Of a stretch of DNA of 43,862 bases, positions 11,501-25,800 are shown one piece after another; within the stretch, counting starts at the first letter, position 1; the number at the start of each line of letters is the position of its first letter. The stretch covers positions 134,727 to 178,588 of the forward strand of contig NW_003109098.1 in NCBI RefSeq assembly GCF_000003605.2. Direction: 5' to 3'. A program made the translations under genes and the position numbers. A model generated the notes under the pieces. That model searched no databases. It was not told the origin of the DNA and was given only the letters and a program-made list of their open reading frames with translations. The stretch comes from Saccoglossus kowalevskii (Eukaryota; Hemichordata; Enteropneusta; Harrimaniidae).

Positions 11501-14500
11501 TGGTGAATATTTTTTCTTGGAACCAGACATAAAGTTATACAAAGTGGCACCAGAGGGCTGGAGAGACGATATCAAGCGATCCAGAAATGCAATACCCGTA
11601 CAGACTTTCACTTTATTTTTCAGAGTTAAGTTCTATCTAGAAAATATCAGTTCTTTAAGGTGAGTGAACCTGGTTCTGTGTATGTTAAGCAGGTTGACCC
11701 TGTTTTGAAGTAGAAACCAAGTCAAGACTCTCTGTTTCTGATACTTTCAAGGCCAGCATGTGTTACAATTTTTTTAACATTACTTTGAACAGTGTAGATA
11801 GACTTCAATTTGTCTTAAAAATATTTAAAAAGGATTTATAAGTTATGCTACTATATCTGGTGTGTGATACATTGGTTAACATGTCCACCTAGCATCAGTA
11901 GCAAATATTATTAAAATTAGTACACACTGCCCACTTGCCGGTTCGCAGCATTCATGGTTCTATTGATATGGGATCAGTTGAGTGGTTGTAAAACTTTCTG
12001 TCTCATGATGTAAAAATATCACAGTATTCTTGTCGCAATGTGTACTGGATTTATACTGTGAGATGACTGGTACTTGCCCTAAAAAATGGATCCTGTGGAC
12101 GATAGGCCTGTGGCATAATAGGCTACCTTCTATAAATAAAATTATGTGATGAAGTTCTTGTGTAAGTTCCTTGCACATTCAAACTTGTTTTTAACCTTTT
12201 AAAAGTTTGCGGAAACCAGGCTATAACCCGATTCAAGAAAACATGTAATAAACTCTCTAGGGACATGAACACTAATCGTTTCTTTCGCAGACTCACTTAT
12301 TTCCATTAGTATTTCTAGAAATGTCTAGAAGGTATACAATGTTGTGATCATGTCTCGCAAATTCAAATGGGATCTTCATCCTACCTAACATCAATTGCAT
12401 ACCATTATATTATCAGTTCTAAATATAGCTTTGTACACCTGGGATTATTGTCCCTGTATATACACTTTTCATTAACCGCTGTAATTCCTGTTCTTTCTTA
12501 GGCATCAGGTCACTAAGCATCAGTACTACTTACAGTTGCGGAAGGATATTTTAGAAGAGCGTACAAGGTGTGATGAGGAAGCTGCATTACAGTTAGCCTC
12601 CCTAGCCTTACAGGCAGAGATGGGCGATCATTATGAAGAAGTTGGCCAGAACTACTTTCTCCGGGAACATTACCTTCCACGAAAGATGATAGAAAAAATC
12701 GGTGTTGATAATATTCGACACCAGCTTCCAGCCATGCACCAGGCACACCGTGGTTTGAATGACATACGATCAGAGCAGGAATTTATGTTAGTAAGTACCT
12801 TGGCTCCCTTCCACTTATGGATTTTGATCACTCCTATCTGAGGTTTGTACAATGGGAGGGTGGTGGGGACAGTCATTTGAGCACTCATAATCACTGCTTG
12901 AAACATGCTTTCTTGTCATTTTTAGGTGGAAATTATGCTGGAATTTCATCCAACTTGAAACCAACATCACAATTGTATCCCTTATATACTGTAAAACATG
13001 TTGAAAAAGCGACATGCAATTTTAGCGAATTGTGGTAAAATGACGTACATTGTAATAGCGAAATGTTGATTTAGCAAATCTCTCTTGTCATTGTTGATTT
13101 CCTGTTTTCACAATACTTGTCTGTCGCTTGCCAAAACAAATGCACAGTTATCACCTCCATAAAAACAAAGAAAAACTGTCAAGTGTTATTAGGAAGCGCC
13201 CCAGATTTTTATGTTCCGGATTACTGTATACAAATCTCCAAGCCTTGGTTATTTTGAATTTATAATAAAGTCATTAGCGACATCTTGAATTAGCGAATCA
13301 GTTCTCTCGCTAAATTCGCTAAAAAGACATGCTTGCTAAAAAGACATGTTTTACAGTATTTATGGTTGTGTACATCAAAAAAATACCTTACTACATAGAT
13401 TCTGATTGTCGAAAAAAGTGATTTTGCCGGGTACCACGAATCGATGCATACTTCCACCGAAGGTCAACTTTGAATTATTCAGAATTATTCAAATTTTAGT
13501 CTTGTTTTCTTCACATATAATTATTTTAGACTTACAAACAAGAACACTAGACATTTATGGGCCATTATGCTGATGTTATCATTTATTTTTCTATTCATAG
13601 GAAGCCCGCAAACTTGCCGAATACGGAATCCACTTTCATAAAGTATGGGATGTCAAAGGTGAACCCGGGACGTCAATATGGATCGGTATTTGTACCCGTG
13701 GCATTATAGTGTACCGAATATCGTCTGGACAAAGAACAGCAGTACACAAATTCGCTTGGCATCTCACACGAAAAATTGCATTTAAAGTAAGTAACTGGCT
13801 GTTTATTAACTTGTATAGGTCATTTGCATATCATTTAAATATTCACAATTTTCATGAGATAGTTAATATCAAAACATCTTACATACAGTGGCCCCTCGCT
13901 AAGTCGCGCCTCGGTAAGTCGCGATTCGGCTAAGTCGCGGGTACTTGGATGGCTCCCAAAATTTCTATTGTGTTTTGACAGCAATTTTGAAGTACAGAGA
14001 CTAATGTTTCGTGGCATAGTGTTTTTAACTAACCGTTAAAGAGACAACTTAACACCCACTGTCCGTCAATTGCTGNNNNNNNNNNNNNNNNNNNNNNNNN
14101 NNNNNNNNNNNNNNNNNNNNNNNNNNNNNNNNNNNNNNNNNNNNNNNNNNNNNNNNNNNNNNNNNNNNNNNNNNNNNNNNNNNNNNNNNNNNNNNNNNNN
14201 NNNNNNNNNNNNNNNNNNNNNNNNNNNNNNNNNNNNNNNNNNNNNNNNNNNNNNNNNNNNNNNNNNNNNNNNNNNNNNNNNNNNNNNNNNNNNNNNNNNN
14301 NNNNNNNNNNNNNNNNNNNNNNNNNNNNNNNNNNNNNNNNNNNNNNNNNNNNNNNNNNNNNNNNNNNNNNNNNNNNNNNNNNNNNNNNNNNNNNNNNNNN
14401 NNNNNNNNNNNNNNNNNNNNNNNNNNNNNNNNNCATCACCCAATGCAAAGCATACAACTCAGATATGACGACTTTGAATTTAAGGCCAGTTCAGGGTGGT

Positions 14501-17500
14501 TCTTGCGATGACAAAGAAGACACGCTATCGACACACGCAGTCTCAATCCAAGGCGAAGCTCGATCTGGGAACATTGGCGCTGTCGGAACTTTGACCGAAA
14601 AACTGAGAGAAATTATCTATGAAGGTGGTTATTTTGACAAACATGTTTATAATTGCGATGAAACTGGTTTATTTTGGAAGCTGTTACCGTCGAAGTCGCA
14701 AGCAACAGCAAGCGGCCCACATAATATCAGACACAAACAAAATAATCAACGCAATGTTTACAGCAAACATAATCATGATTTTATTCGAATACTGCCTGAC
14801 ACATGTGATGATACATCAATTAACTAAACCGAGGGTTTATATGTGCTTTTTATATGTTTTTCAATGCACGACCTCCCTCTTTCACGACATCCCTCGGTAA
14901 GTCGCGGCCCTCGATAAGTCGCGGTTTTTGCTTGGATCCCAACACCCGCAACTTAGCGAGGGGCCACTGTATTTTGTTTTTCAACTTCGCATACTGATGA
15001 AGTGCACCACCTATGGTAAAATGGGGAAATGTTTGATTTCTTTTGTCTATCCAAGGCGACATTTACTGCATATATTCAAATGAATTATTTAATAAAAATA
15101 AACATTGAACCGTATTTATTCTATTAGTAGCCTCATGACCTTACATAAATTACTGCCTCAAAGTGTTTCTATGGTAAAATACGTCATATCTTAATGATTT
15201 GGTGTACAATAAATAGTTTATATCAATTTGCACTTGTATTTGAAATAGAGAAAATACAGTATATCTTGTCATAGTATTGAATTATCTTCTTGATTTGTAA
15301 ATAGAATTTTTTTCAATCTTTAAGATTTCTAGGGGTCAGATACATGTATTTCAAAATCAGTGTTTTAGCTGAAACAATTATGTTATTCGAAGATTTAAAT
15401 TAGCATAATATCAAGATAAAATTTGTTTTGTTCACAATTACAGCGGAAGCGATTCATCATAGAACCGAGAGAAGGAACTGGTGATAAGTTTGTAAAGTAT
15501 ACGAATGATTACAGGAAGTGAGTCTACTATATTTACTATCTTACATAGTAGGCATCCTTCCGTCTCGTGAGACGATGGGTTTGCGCCTAGTGAGTCATTC
15601 GCTCAGTCTTGTTGAGAGCATCGGCGGGCGTGACACAGCAGCCCGATCCTTGCATGACAGTCTCTGCTGCAGTTGCCACACACATAGTTTGAAAGTGGAT
15701 TTGTTTGTTTGTTCTGCTGCCTGTCTTTCCTTCTTGCTTTTCTCTCCTCCAACTGTTGCTTTTACTTTTTCTCGCCTCGCTTGACTCCCTCTCTCACTGT
15801 CTGTCTCCAAACACTGCAGTAGTCCGCAAGCGATTCCCAGGTATTAGGATCAATGCCTGTCAGTTTCAAGTCACGCTTACAGACGTCCTTAAAACGCAGA
15901 ACTATCTTACATATGAGCTGCTTTATTTATACTGTGTATTGTTTTGTCCTGAAGGCAAGAGGACAAATGGGTGATTTTCCGTTCAACCTCGAATTGCATG
16001 AAAGTTGCATGAAAGATGTGCGTCGAACGTCTGCCGCAAAAATCAAAAGATTTGATTTTGAACTTGAATTTCTTTATTTTGTAACTCGCATCGACCGGCC
16101 GATCTTCGACAGAGGAATATTACTTTCGAATACCCTCACTTTATCAAAATTGCTTATCATCAAATGTGTACAGCACATTATTAAGCATGGAAATATCCCC
16201 AAAATACTTTCGCGTTTGTCGAATCCCATTCAATGTTTGTCGCCACTACGACACTATGATCTTTGTTTGTCCTGTTTTTACGTTCGATTTCACGCATAAC
16301 GCGTGATTCTCGCAGTGAACAGAAAATTGGGAAACAATGTCTGTCTGTCTGTCTATGCACAAATGTTGTTTCCCAGAAATACGTTAATCAGCGCATGTTA
16401 ACTGAAAATATTTTTGTGGTTGCATGTTTTTCATAAGCATTAAATAGTGTTTACTACAGTAACAACCGTTATAGGGTGACAAAATGTATGACATTAAGGT
16501 TAACATTACTGTGAATTCTCTGCTGTTAACATTTTTCAAGGGTATGCAACTTTTATAATTATGTGCACTGGTATGCAATAAAGATCTTACGAGAAGTGAA
16601 CTCTTGTGCTTTGCAAGTACTTGAAAGCAATTCCATTATATTTGTGTCAATTGATATTTCTAACCAATTGCATAAACAGAAATGAGATTATTCAAACACA
16701 CAAAATGCATTTACATGTATTACATGTATTGCACTATTAACATTCTCACTACCAGATTTTCTCGCCCACATTTTTCTGCACTTTTTTCTTATATTCTTCA
16801 ATATCTCTGGAAATGAACCCTAATTTTGGAGCTAATAGACAAAATTTGAGTAAATTTTCAGTTTTTACTCAAAAAATTGGCTATTTTTTATCCCAATCTT
16901 TTGAAGAAAAGTGCAGACTATAAAGGGGACTATTTTGTGAATTGGTGATCAGTTCTTTCACAGACTCACTTAGAAATTTGTGTGACTTCACATACACTCA
17001 TCTTATAAATATTTATTATGAATAATTAATTTAATTCATTTCAGGGGTCGATATATGATGAAGTTTTGTTCAGCACAACATAAGTTCCATATGACAATGC
17101 GGTCCAAAGCCAGCATTTCTCAGATATTTCATCAAGGTAAGTGTATGTGCATCTTCACACATTACACATGTGGAGTGTTAATCATCAAAAATAACTTTCC
17201 TTTTCATCACTAACTGTTTTGTTTAAATCTCTCCTTAATGTCCTCCTATCCACAACGTAAAAGGGAGTCTTTTATTTTTTGGATGCCATGATAATTCCTT
17301 TTAGTTTTATGTATATTTTGATAATTTTGTATGAAATCAATATAATTTCCCATTGATCAACATTTTTGAACAAAATTACATTGTTCTATGATTATGACCG
17401 TTCTAATTTTTATAACGTTTCATAATCATGCTATTATTAGTACTAACTTTACTCATGAATATTTAATTTGTTCTCACTGAAACAAAAAACAAAAAAAACA

Positions 17501-19798
17501 CGTAATTACAATAATCATACAATTTGTATTTTGCAGAGTATCCGACAGAGGATCCATACAATAATGATCATCACACTGGTCACCAACGTTTCTATGACCC
17601 ATACAACGGAGAATATAGTGATTATGAGAATAATCAGGATGGGTATCATAGCGATGGTAACCATAGCAACCAGTATCATTTAGATGACTCATTTAATGGT
17701 GGTTACAGCGGCAGAGGTAGCTATGGATTTAATCGCGATGAGATGAGGATTGCGATCCCATCGACTTCAACGTCTGCATCAGCATCACCAGGGCGGTGAG
17801 TTTTACATATACATGTACACATTTCTGCATAAAAATGTAAAAATATTTAAAAATTAATTTCAAGCAGACTAGGAGAGGGGACATAGATTACTTCTAGCAG
17901 AAAAATATCAAAGGAAGATGGTTGTCATGCCATGTGTGTGTGCGACAGTTGTGTTAATAACTATTAATTTTCCCATAATCCATAAATATGATAATGTTTC
18001 AGTTTGTACCTTTTGGTCTGCTTGACAGTCACTGTCTATGTTCATATGAAACTCGTATCTCACGCATGAATGACGTGACCACTTTCATCTTCTATCAATT
18101 GTATTCCTATTATATTGTGCCAGAACATTTCTGTCATATTTTTTGAACGATATTAAGTCTATTTGGGGGTTACTTTTTAGCTCCACTATCGACTTTGTCG
18201 AGCAGAGCTTATCATATGAGTGATTGTCCGTCCATCGTCCGTGTCAATGTTTTACTTTTTCGACTTCTTCTTGAAAACTACAATCCTGAATGCTTTGATA
18301 TTTTGTGTATATGTACCTTGGGTAGACCTCTCTTAGATTTGTTCATTTTGTAATGATATCTTTAATTCTCTAATTTTGGTGAATATTTTTGTCATTTTTG
18401 GTATAAAGTGATATTTTCGACTTCTTGTTAAAACCGCAAGTCCAATTGCTTTGATATTACATATATAGGTACTACATGTGGACCTCTCAGATTTGTTCAT
18501 TTTGATATCTTTAATTCTCTAATTTTGGTGAATATTTTTGTCATTTTTGGTAAAAAGTGATATTTTCGACTTTTTGTTAAAAACCACAAGTCCAATTGCT
18601 TTGATATTACATATATAGGTACTACATGTGGACCTCACTCAGATTTGTTCATTTCGTGATGATATCTTTAATTCTCTAATTTTAGTGAATATTTTTGTTG
18701 AAAAGTGATATTTTTCGATTCTTGTTGAAAACAGCAAGTTTGATTGCTTTGATACTATACATATTGTTCATTTTCTAATGATATCTTCTGTTCGTTAATT
18801 GCAATGTGCATTGCTAACAGCGGAGCTATCTCAGCCGACAGGCTACTTGTTTAGCTTACTGATGTTTTCGCCACTGCCATAATATAGGTAATTGCTGACA
18901 ATGTCTGGACTTGCATGTTCTCATCCTACATGTACATGTGTCATAATCGTATCTGATTTCTGTTTCTCTAGCAAAAAAACTGTTTGTGTAAACCTGTATG
19001 TTTTTGTTTTTTCTACAGACATTATGACAGTGTACCACAGACACCAAGGGATCCAAGCAGAAGAAGCGCCCCAACGCTGTCACTGATACCTCATGAAAGA
19101 AACAGAGGACCTAGGGACCCTCATGAACCCCCTAGCATGCATAGTTCTAGTCAGAGTCTCCCAGTTTATGTTATGGGTAAGAACGACAAGAAAAGAATTA
19201 CTTTTGACCAACTTTGAGTGTTAAGATTTTTCTATTTAGAAGTAATTTTAATAAATATCGAGCAAGTTATAATTGCAATGTTTCAGGACTTTTATACTCC
19301 CCTTTGCCATACAAAGAAAAGAGATATGTTATTCATCTAGAATCTCAATGCACAAGGTTAGTTACACTATGTGTGTAATGTTTTAATCTTTCCAATGTTT
19401 TTCAGAATCAAGTTTACGGAGTACAACTTTACAAGACACTTATCTAACCAACCCAAATGAGACAATAAGTGAAACACTGCGGGATCGTCTAAATGCTTTA
19501 CCATCTCCCGAAAATCCAGAAAGAGATATTTCTATCATAAAAATAAAGAGAGATCCTGAAGTTGGTTTAGGTGAGAGCATCTGTTACTATGGTTACAGTC
19601 ATTACTTGTGATGATACTACCGATTTCGCTATTGATCTTTCTTGCAGCGTTGTAATATTTCTAGGTAGGAACATTGACTTCTCTATTTATACTCAGAGAA
19701 CTCCCTAAGTGTAGCAAATATCATAATATGGCTCAAACTACATTTTGTATCATTGCATATGCAAATCAGATGAACTTAGGAAAGAACAATGACAAGTG

Positions 19799-19864
<66 letters not shown>

Positions 19865-22800
19865 CAAAAATACATTTCTAATGATCAAATGTTGAAATAT
19901 CTTCACAATTGACAGTGGTGCTAGGTATTGGGAGGGGGCGTAAACTGATCTGGGAAACTGTCATCTCGCTATCAATCGTCCTTGCAACATTGCAAGTAGT
20001 ATATGTTTGAGTTTGCTTTCAGCCATTGAAAATTAACTCGCATATTGAAAGTCTCGCTGTATTTTTTGATTTGGTTAAATGTAGAACACAAGTAAGTTTC
20101 AATATTGCTCAATTTTATTTTATTTCACACAATTATCTTGCTTGAAATCTGTCTACCGGTACATCATTTTGAATCCAGATCCATAAATCTCATTTGAAAA
20201 TGCCGAAGTCAAACATCTCAAGAAGATTGATAGGGAGATAGCAATTTTCATGATCAGTTAATGCAGTGCACTGTAAATGTTTTTTAAATGATTTTTAAAC
20301 AGATCTGGATGTAACATACTGTAAAATACTTTATTTTCGAATGGAATTAATTTTCGCTATTTTCGCTGAAGGAATGATTCTGTGAAAATAAAATCAAGCG
20401 AATATACATGTTTTCCTATATCACATTTAACTGGTCAAAAATCAGTGAAAATAAATTCCATACGAAACACCCAAAAAGTCTTTTCAGCGAAAATTAATTC
20501 CAGCTAAAATAAAGTAGTTAACAGTAGTAGAAACTTAATGCCCCTTACAGACCTTTTTTTTTTTTTAAGCAAATTCTGATTCTCTCATCTTTTTCATAGG
20601 CTTTACCATCGTTGGAGGTCAGAATCCGCGGAGTCTTGACCTTGGTATATTTGTGAAGTCAATCGTACCAGGAGGACCAGCTCATAAAGCTGGCATGTTG
20701 AAAGCCGGGGATAGATTAATATCAGTTAATGGCCACAGCTTAGAAGGGATCACGCACCAAGCAGCTATTGAACGTCTAACTCAAGCCGGAGATGTGGTAG
20801 AAATTATTGCATCTCAGCAAAGATCTAGTAAAAGTGAGTAGACATTTATATGATTGTGATTGGTTGAAATGCTCATAATAGTGGTTGTGGCTTGACGACT
20901 GAGCTGTATTTTATCAGGCGTCACTGAGCAGGTTCAATTTGTAGACTTATGGATAATGCAACGTCTCGTAGTATGTAACTTGTCTAACACCGTTTATTGT
21001 CAACTGAATAAAGTTTAGAACAATGCAAAAAACCACACTCTTGAGCTCTTGAGCTAGTGAGCTCATGAAAACTCCAAAAGAAGAACATAATCGAACAGTA
21101 ATAAAGTTGGCGCACTGAAACTGATATCCAGCCTCTTTCTGGTACCGGTCTCTGATTGGTCATATTTATCGGTAATATTTATCGTTCTCGCTGTATCCAG
21201 CGACAGTAGTCATTTACATAATTTGTTCAATCGTATCAAGTGTTACATATGGTAATGGTCTACCAGAGGTTAGGGTGTTACACAACAGAGATTTTGATTG
21301 GTTGAGGTTGGATGAACTCAGAGGGGAAACTAAGCAATGAAGTAGTGTCGCATTGATGGGGTGTACTTTGTGCCCATAGTTAGTATAACGCTACCAATTT
21401 TGAATGTAATCGCTAAAAAGATGACACATATTTTTTGTGTAGTATTCGTTTCAGATTACTTTGAAACATAGTAAATAAAAAAACAATCCCCCTAATGCCC
21501 AAGTGAATCAGTCACTTTGATGGGAGTGAGTGTGACATTCATGCTTCTAAATTTGTTTTATTTTGTGATTTCATGACGGAAACCTGAAATGAAATGCTCT
21601 GAATCTATGAATATATTAATTCAGATTTGTAGTTATGTAACTGTTTTGACCAAGAGGTAACTTGTCTCAAATTCAGTGCAAATGGTCGTAGTTTGGTTGA
21701 AGCTTTTAATCAATAAATCATTTTTTGTTTTGTATTAGGTCGAGCTCTACCACCACCGAAAGTTCAGCTGTCGGGAGAAGAATCAGAGACCGTTACTGAC
21801 CATACAGATGGCCTTAGTGGTGACCTCCAGGTAGAGTCACAAGTATCGAAAAAGAAAAAGACTCCTCCTGCAAAGCCTAAGAGAAAAGTAAGCAGTATTG
21901 GACCTGGATTGAATGGTTACAGTGCTAGTGACGATTCAACACCAAGGGAAAATGGACAGATAACAAATCATAATGAAGATGTGGTTACCATGGAAACAAA
22001 AATGTCAGGGGATGAAGAAATGGCACTTGACGAGAATCAGCAAAATATTCGTGCAACAATTGATGCTTTGGAGTCGGTTCCAGATATTCCAATTGAGGAT
22101 AGAGATGCAGATTTTGAAGATGAAGAGGAGTTGCTAAGCAGCGGTGATCCGTACAAACCGGGTGATGTATTTGAAATGAGATTGTCCAGAATAGATGGCA
22201 GTCTTGGACTAAGTGTCACCGTAAGTATAAAAATTAATGATGATCTTACACTTGTGTATATTATCTCCATTTTATTTGATGTCTTTAAAAATGATATTAT
22301 GATGAATAAATGTCTTGGATCACGTGTCACCATAAATTTTGATGTTTGCAATGTTTTTAGGGCGGTGTGAATACCAGTGTTAAACATGGGGGTATATACG
22401 TCAAATGTGTCTTTGAAAATGGTGCTGCTGAATTAGATGGAAGAATTAAAGTTGGTGAGTTTACAAAGTATTTGCCTTATATGTACAGTACTGTTTACAT
22501 TAACAAATCATCGTGCAAGTTTGGTTGGCTTTAAACTGGGACTAAAACAAGCATTTGTGGCTATGCACCGATCGCTGGTAATGTAATGATTGTTGCATTG
22601 GACTTGTGATCATTAGACCGAAGTTTGAGTTCCACCTAGGTTGAACACCAAAAATGGTTGACACTTTACCCCGGGCAAGTGTGCCACAGACTCGTACAGA
22701 AGGTCAAGCCACTGGCCAAGATTAATCCAATGGATGCAACATATATAGTTTTTGTGGCAAAATACACTATATTGTCAAAAATGTGCACAGAAAAACAAAG

Positions 22801-25800
22801 ACAACAGTGACTTTCAATATCCGAAAATGTCGCCTGGCGCAAAAATAAAGAAGGAGAAAAACATTTGTGCTTGAGATGTGCTTCTAATGGTCAATACTCA
22901 TTGATTCAACAACATTGGGGAAATATTGAGGATATAGCTTCACGTTCATCCAAGCTGTTCTATCGTAAAAAAATTTTGGGAATTTCCCAAGATAAAGTCA
23001 AATGAGCTAAGACAAAAACATTCAAAGCTGCTCCCCAAAATACCCATAATTGCTTACAATAGAACAGTTTGGCAGCACATACAGCTGTTGATGAAGTTGT
23101 TCTCATGTCGTAAAGGAATGAACGGATCAACTTTTGAAAATAGTTTTTATTATTGTATCAAATTAAATTGTGGTCATCAAGAAATCCAGTACTTGGATAG
23201 TACACTAACGCCATGACATCCACTTTGTATCAGTCAATACAATCAATACAATCATATACTGTGTTTCTACGTAACCTCTTGTAATGATTCAATCATTGTG
23301 ATGTGTTGACTCAGGAACACAAAAAAACATCAGAAAAACCAGGGAGCTTTCACGTTTAACTTCTTCTTTATTCCGCCATTTTCAGTTTTACACCAACAGT
23401 ACTACTTTTTACATATTAATTCACTCGTGTGATCAAGTGACATATAACACTATTTCAAAAGTATGTATTCTGATGCATGCAATAAAGTAGTCCGCAAAAA
23501 TAAAATATTCTCTATGTTTGCATATTGTTTTTTAGGTGATCGTGTTCTTGAGGTTAACGAGGTACAGTTGGTCGGAGTAACGCATAAACAAGCTGTGGAG
23601 ACACTACGCCAAGCACCACATACTACATCGTTGGTGATAGAAAGAGGTGTCCCTCCAAGCAGTACTAATGTACTACCACCTACACCTTCTGAAACACCCA
23701 CAACTGAAATGCTTCTAAACGATTCTACTGCGACAGTCTCTGACAACATGAAAGGGATTGACGATTTACTAAATGAGATGAACGAAACAAATATTTCTGA
23801 TGCACCTTTTACTGATGAAGAAAATGATGAACATGATAATGTTGCTACGCCAACGCCAAGCAGTCCTGTCCCCTCTATGAATTCTCAAATTATAAATCTT
23901 GAAAAGAACAGCCTTCATTCAGAATCACACTCATTATTCATTGAAGAAGAAATCACCGGAATACTTCAGGATGTTCCCAGTTATGCATTTATTAACAAAG
24001 GTATTCCTTTTAAACTGATATAGATTAATGATTCAAAGTTTAACCTTTTCAGTTCCCTATTTTCATCACAAATTCACCAATTATAGTCTGCACTTTCTTT
24101 CTGAAGATTGGAACAAAAATAACTAAAGTTTTTGAATAAAAACTGAAAATTGACTCAGATTTTGTCTGTTGGCTCTAAAATTAAGATTCATTTCCAGAAA
24201 TATTGAAGAATATGGGAAAAAAGTACAGAAAAATTTGGGTGAGAAAGTCTGGTGGTGAAAAGGTTATGAAATCTTTTTTTTTTTGATATCAATAACTTTC
24301 TCTTTTGATCAATACTGCGAGACAAATGTTTGCAACTTTTTTGCAATTTTATGACCTTAATTTCATGAGGGCTGTAAAAACCAACATTTTTTCTATATTT
24401 TCAAATCACTGAGTGATAATTAAAAGTGGGTGTCACCGCGCAGCATCCAGTTTGATATGGGACTCATAGCGACGTGCACATGGTGCGTAAAATACATTGT
24501 TTGTTTACATGAAATTTGAACATCCGCTGCGCCACGACCACCGAGCTTTAAGTGTTCTATTATGGATGATGTCGTTAGAATTGTGAACACAAAATGGGAG
24601 TGTACACCAAACCTATACTACAATTTACATTAATTCTAATCAATTTAAATAAATAAAATTTTTTGCAGAAAATGTATATCAAGTGAAACTGACAAAAGGT
24701 AGTGGAGGATTTGGATTCAGCATACAAGGTGGTCATGACAACCAAGAGGATCCTCTAAAGGGTCTGATTAAGATCAATACACTCTTTCCAAATCAACCCG
24801 CTATTCAGAGTGGATTGATTAAAGAAGGAGACGTCATCTTAAAAGTTAATCAGCAGCCAGTCTATAAGTTAAGTCACGCTGTAAGTATGCAAATAAAATG
24901 ATCCTATCAGCAAATAATAATTTGTTTATTAAGTTTGGTTAATTCTAGCAAGTAAAAAGTGCATCCTATGATTCCACAATTAGAATGATGCATGTCCCGT
25001 CTCCAATAACACAGTGGTTGTTGTACCACTTCAAATACTAACCAAGTTTTGCCAACCAAATATGGAACGATTATTCGTGTAAGCGTCCACTAATAACCAC
25101 CGGACCCCACACAAAGAAGTTCGCTAAATCTGTTCTAAACGTTTTGGGTTTTGGCATTCCCATGATGTATTCCTGGGAGGAAAAGACGTATAATAATAAG
25201 GTTATTACGAGGATGCTGCAAGACAGTACACGGTTGCTGTACTACACACAAAAAACATTGTATGGGCCCCAAATTGAATGTGCACTGAGGAATAGGAAAA
25301 TGTTATCCTTAAAAATTTGATGCATTTGATTTTCTAGGAAACTGTGAATATTCTTCGTAACACTCCTCCAGATGTTGTAATGTTAATGTGCAGACCTATG
25401 TCAGGATCTACACCGGTACCACAGGAGGTATGTGCCAGAATGCTTGTTTAATCGTTTAATTTTCACTGCCGGAATTATTCACAATTTCAAGAAGACAAAA
25501 TTTCACAAGATTCACTAACACTCTGTGTCGTAGGACAGCAGAGAAATTTCCACTGCTACAAAGACTCACAGGAATTTGTCTTTCGTGAAATCTAATTATT
25601 GGCACAATCTTCATAAATTATGCACTTAACCTTTTCGGTTCCAATGTTATGTTACTCACTGAAAGTTGGATACAACATTTTTTTTTGTATTTTTCAATTA
25701 TTTCTTTGAACCAAATAATATAATTATATATTAGCTACAGGACTTGATAAACATTTTCAAGATAAAAAAATGGTAGATATCATGCTAATTTTATTTTGCA

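Larger units (their letters stand above)
13886..14969 (+). mobile_element. Tigger/pogo-like (Tc1/mariner superfamily) DNA transposon, degenerate, in intron 11
   Basis: Left end CAGTGGCCCCTCGCTAAGT and right end ACTTAGCGAGGGGCCACTG are exact complements over 19 bp, flanked by TA at 13884-13885 and 14970-14971, the usual target of this superfamily. The word TAAGTCGCG is repeated inside each end (left near 13910, 13922, 13932; right near 14896, 14914), as expected for repeated transposase-binding sites. The interior has a transposase remnant (next entry) and an assembly gap. Same orientation as the host gene. Not active: the frame is short and interrupted. Confidence 0.85.

Noticed and set aside
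14029-14468. Open frames on both strands of more than 120 codons
   Set aside because: They are made mostly of unknown bases in the assembly gap.
15853-16299. 148-codon open frame on the + strand
   Set aside because: Begins inside the antisense retrotransposon tail, crosses its target duplication, and has no recognisable domain or codon pattern.
21839-21900. Internal splice donor GTAAGC in exon 18
   Set aside because: Reading through stays open and leads in frame into PDZ2; no matching acceptor is needed.
22574-22643. Functional tRNA gene
   Set aside because: No acceptor stem pairing and a degraded box A; SINE-derived instead.
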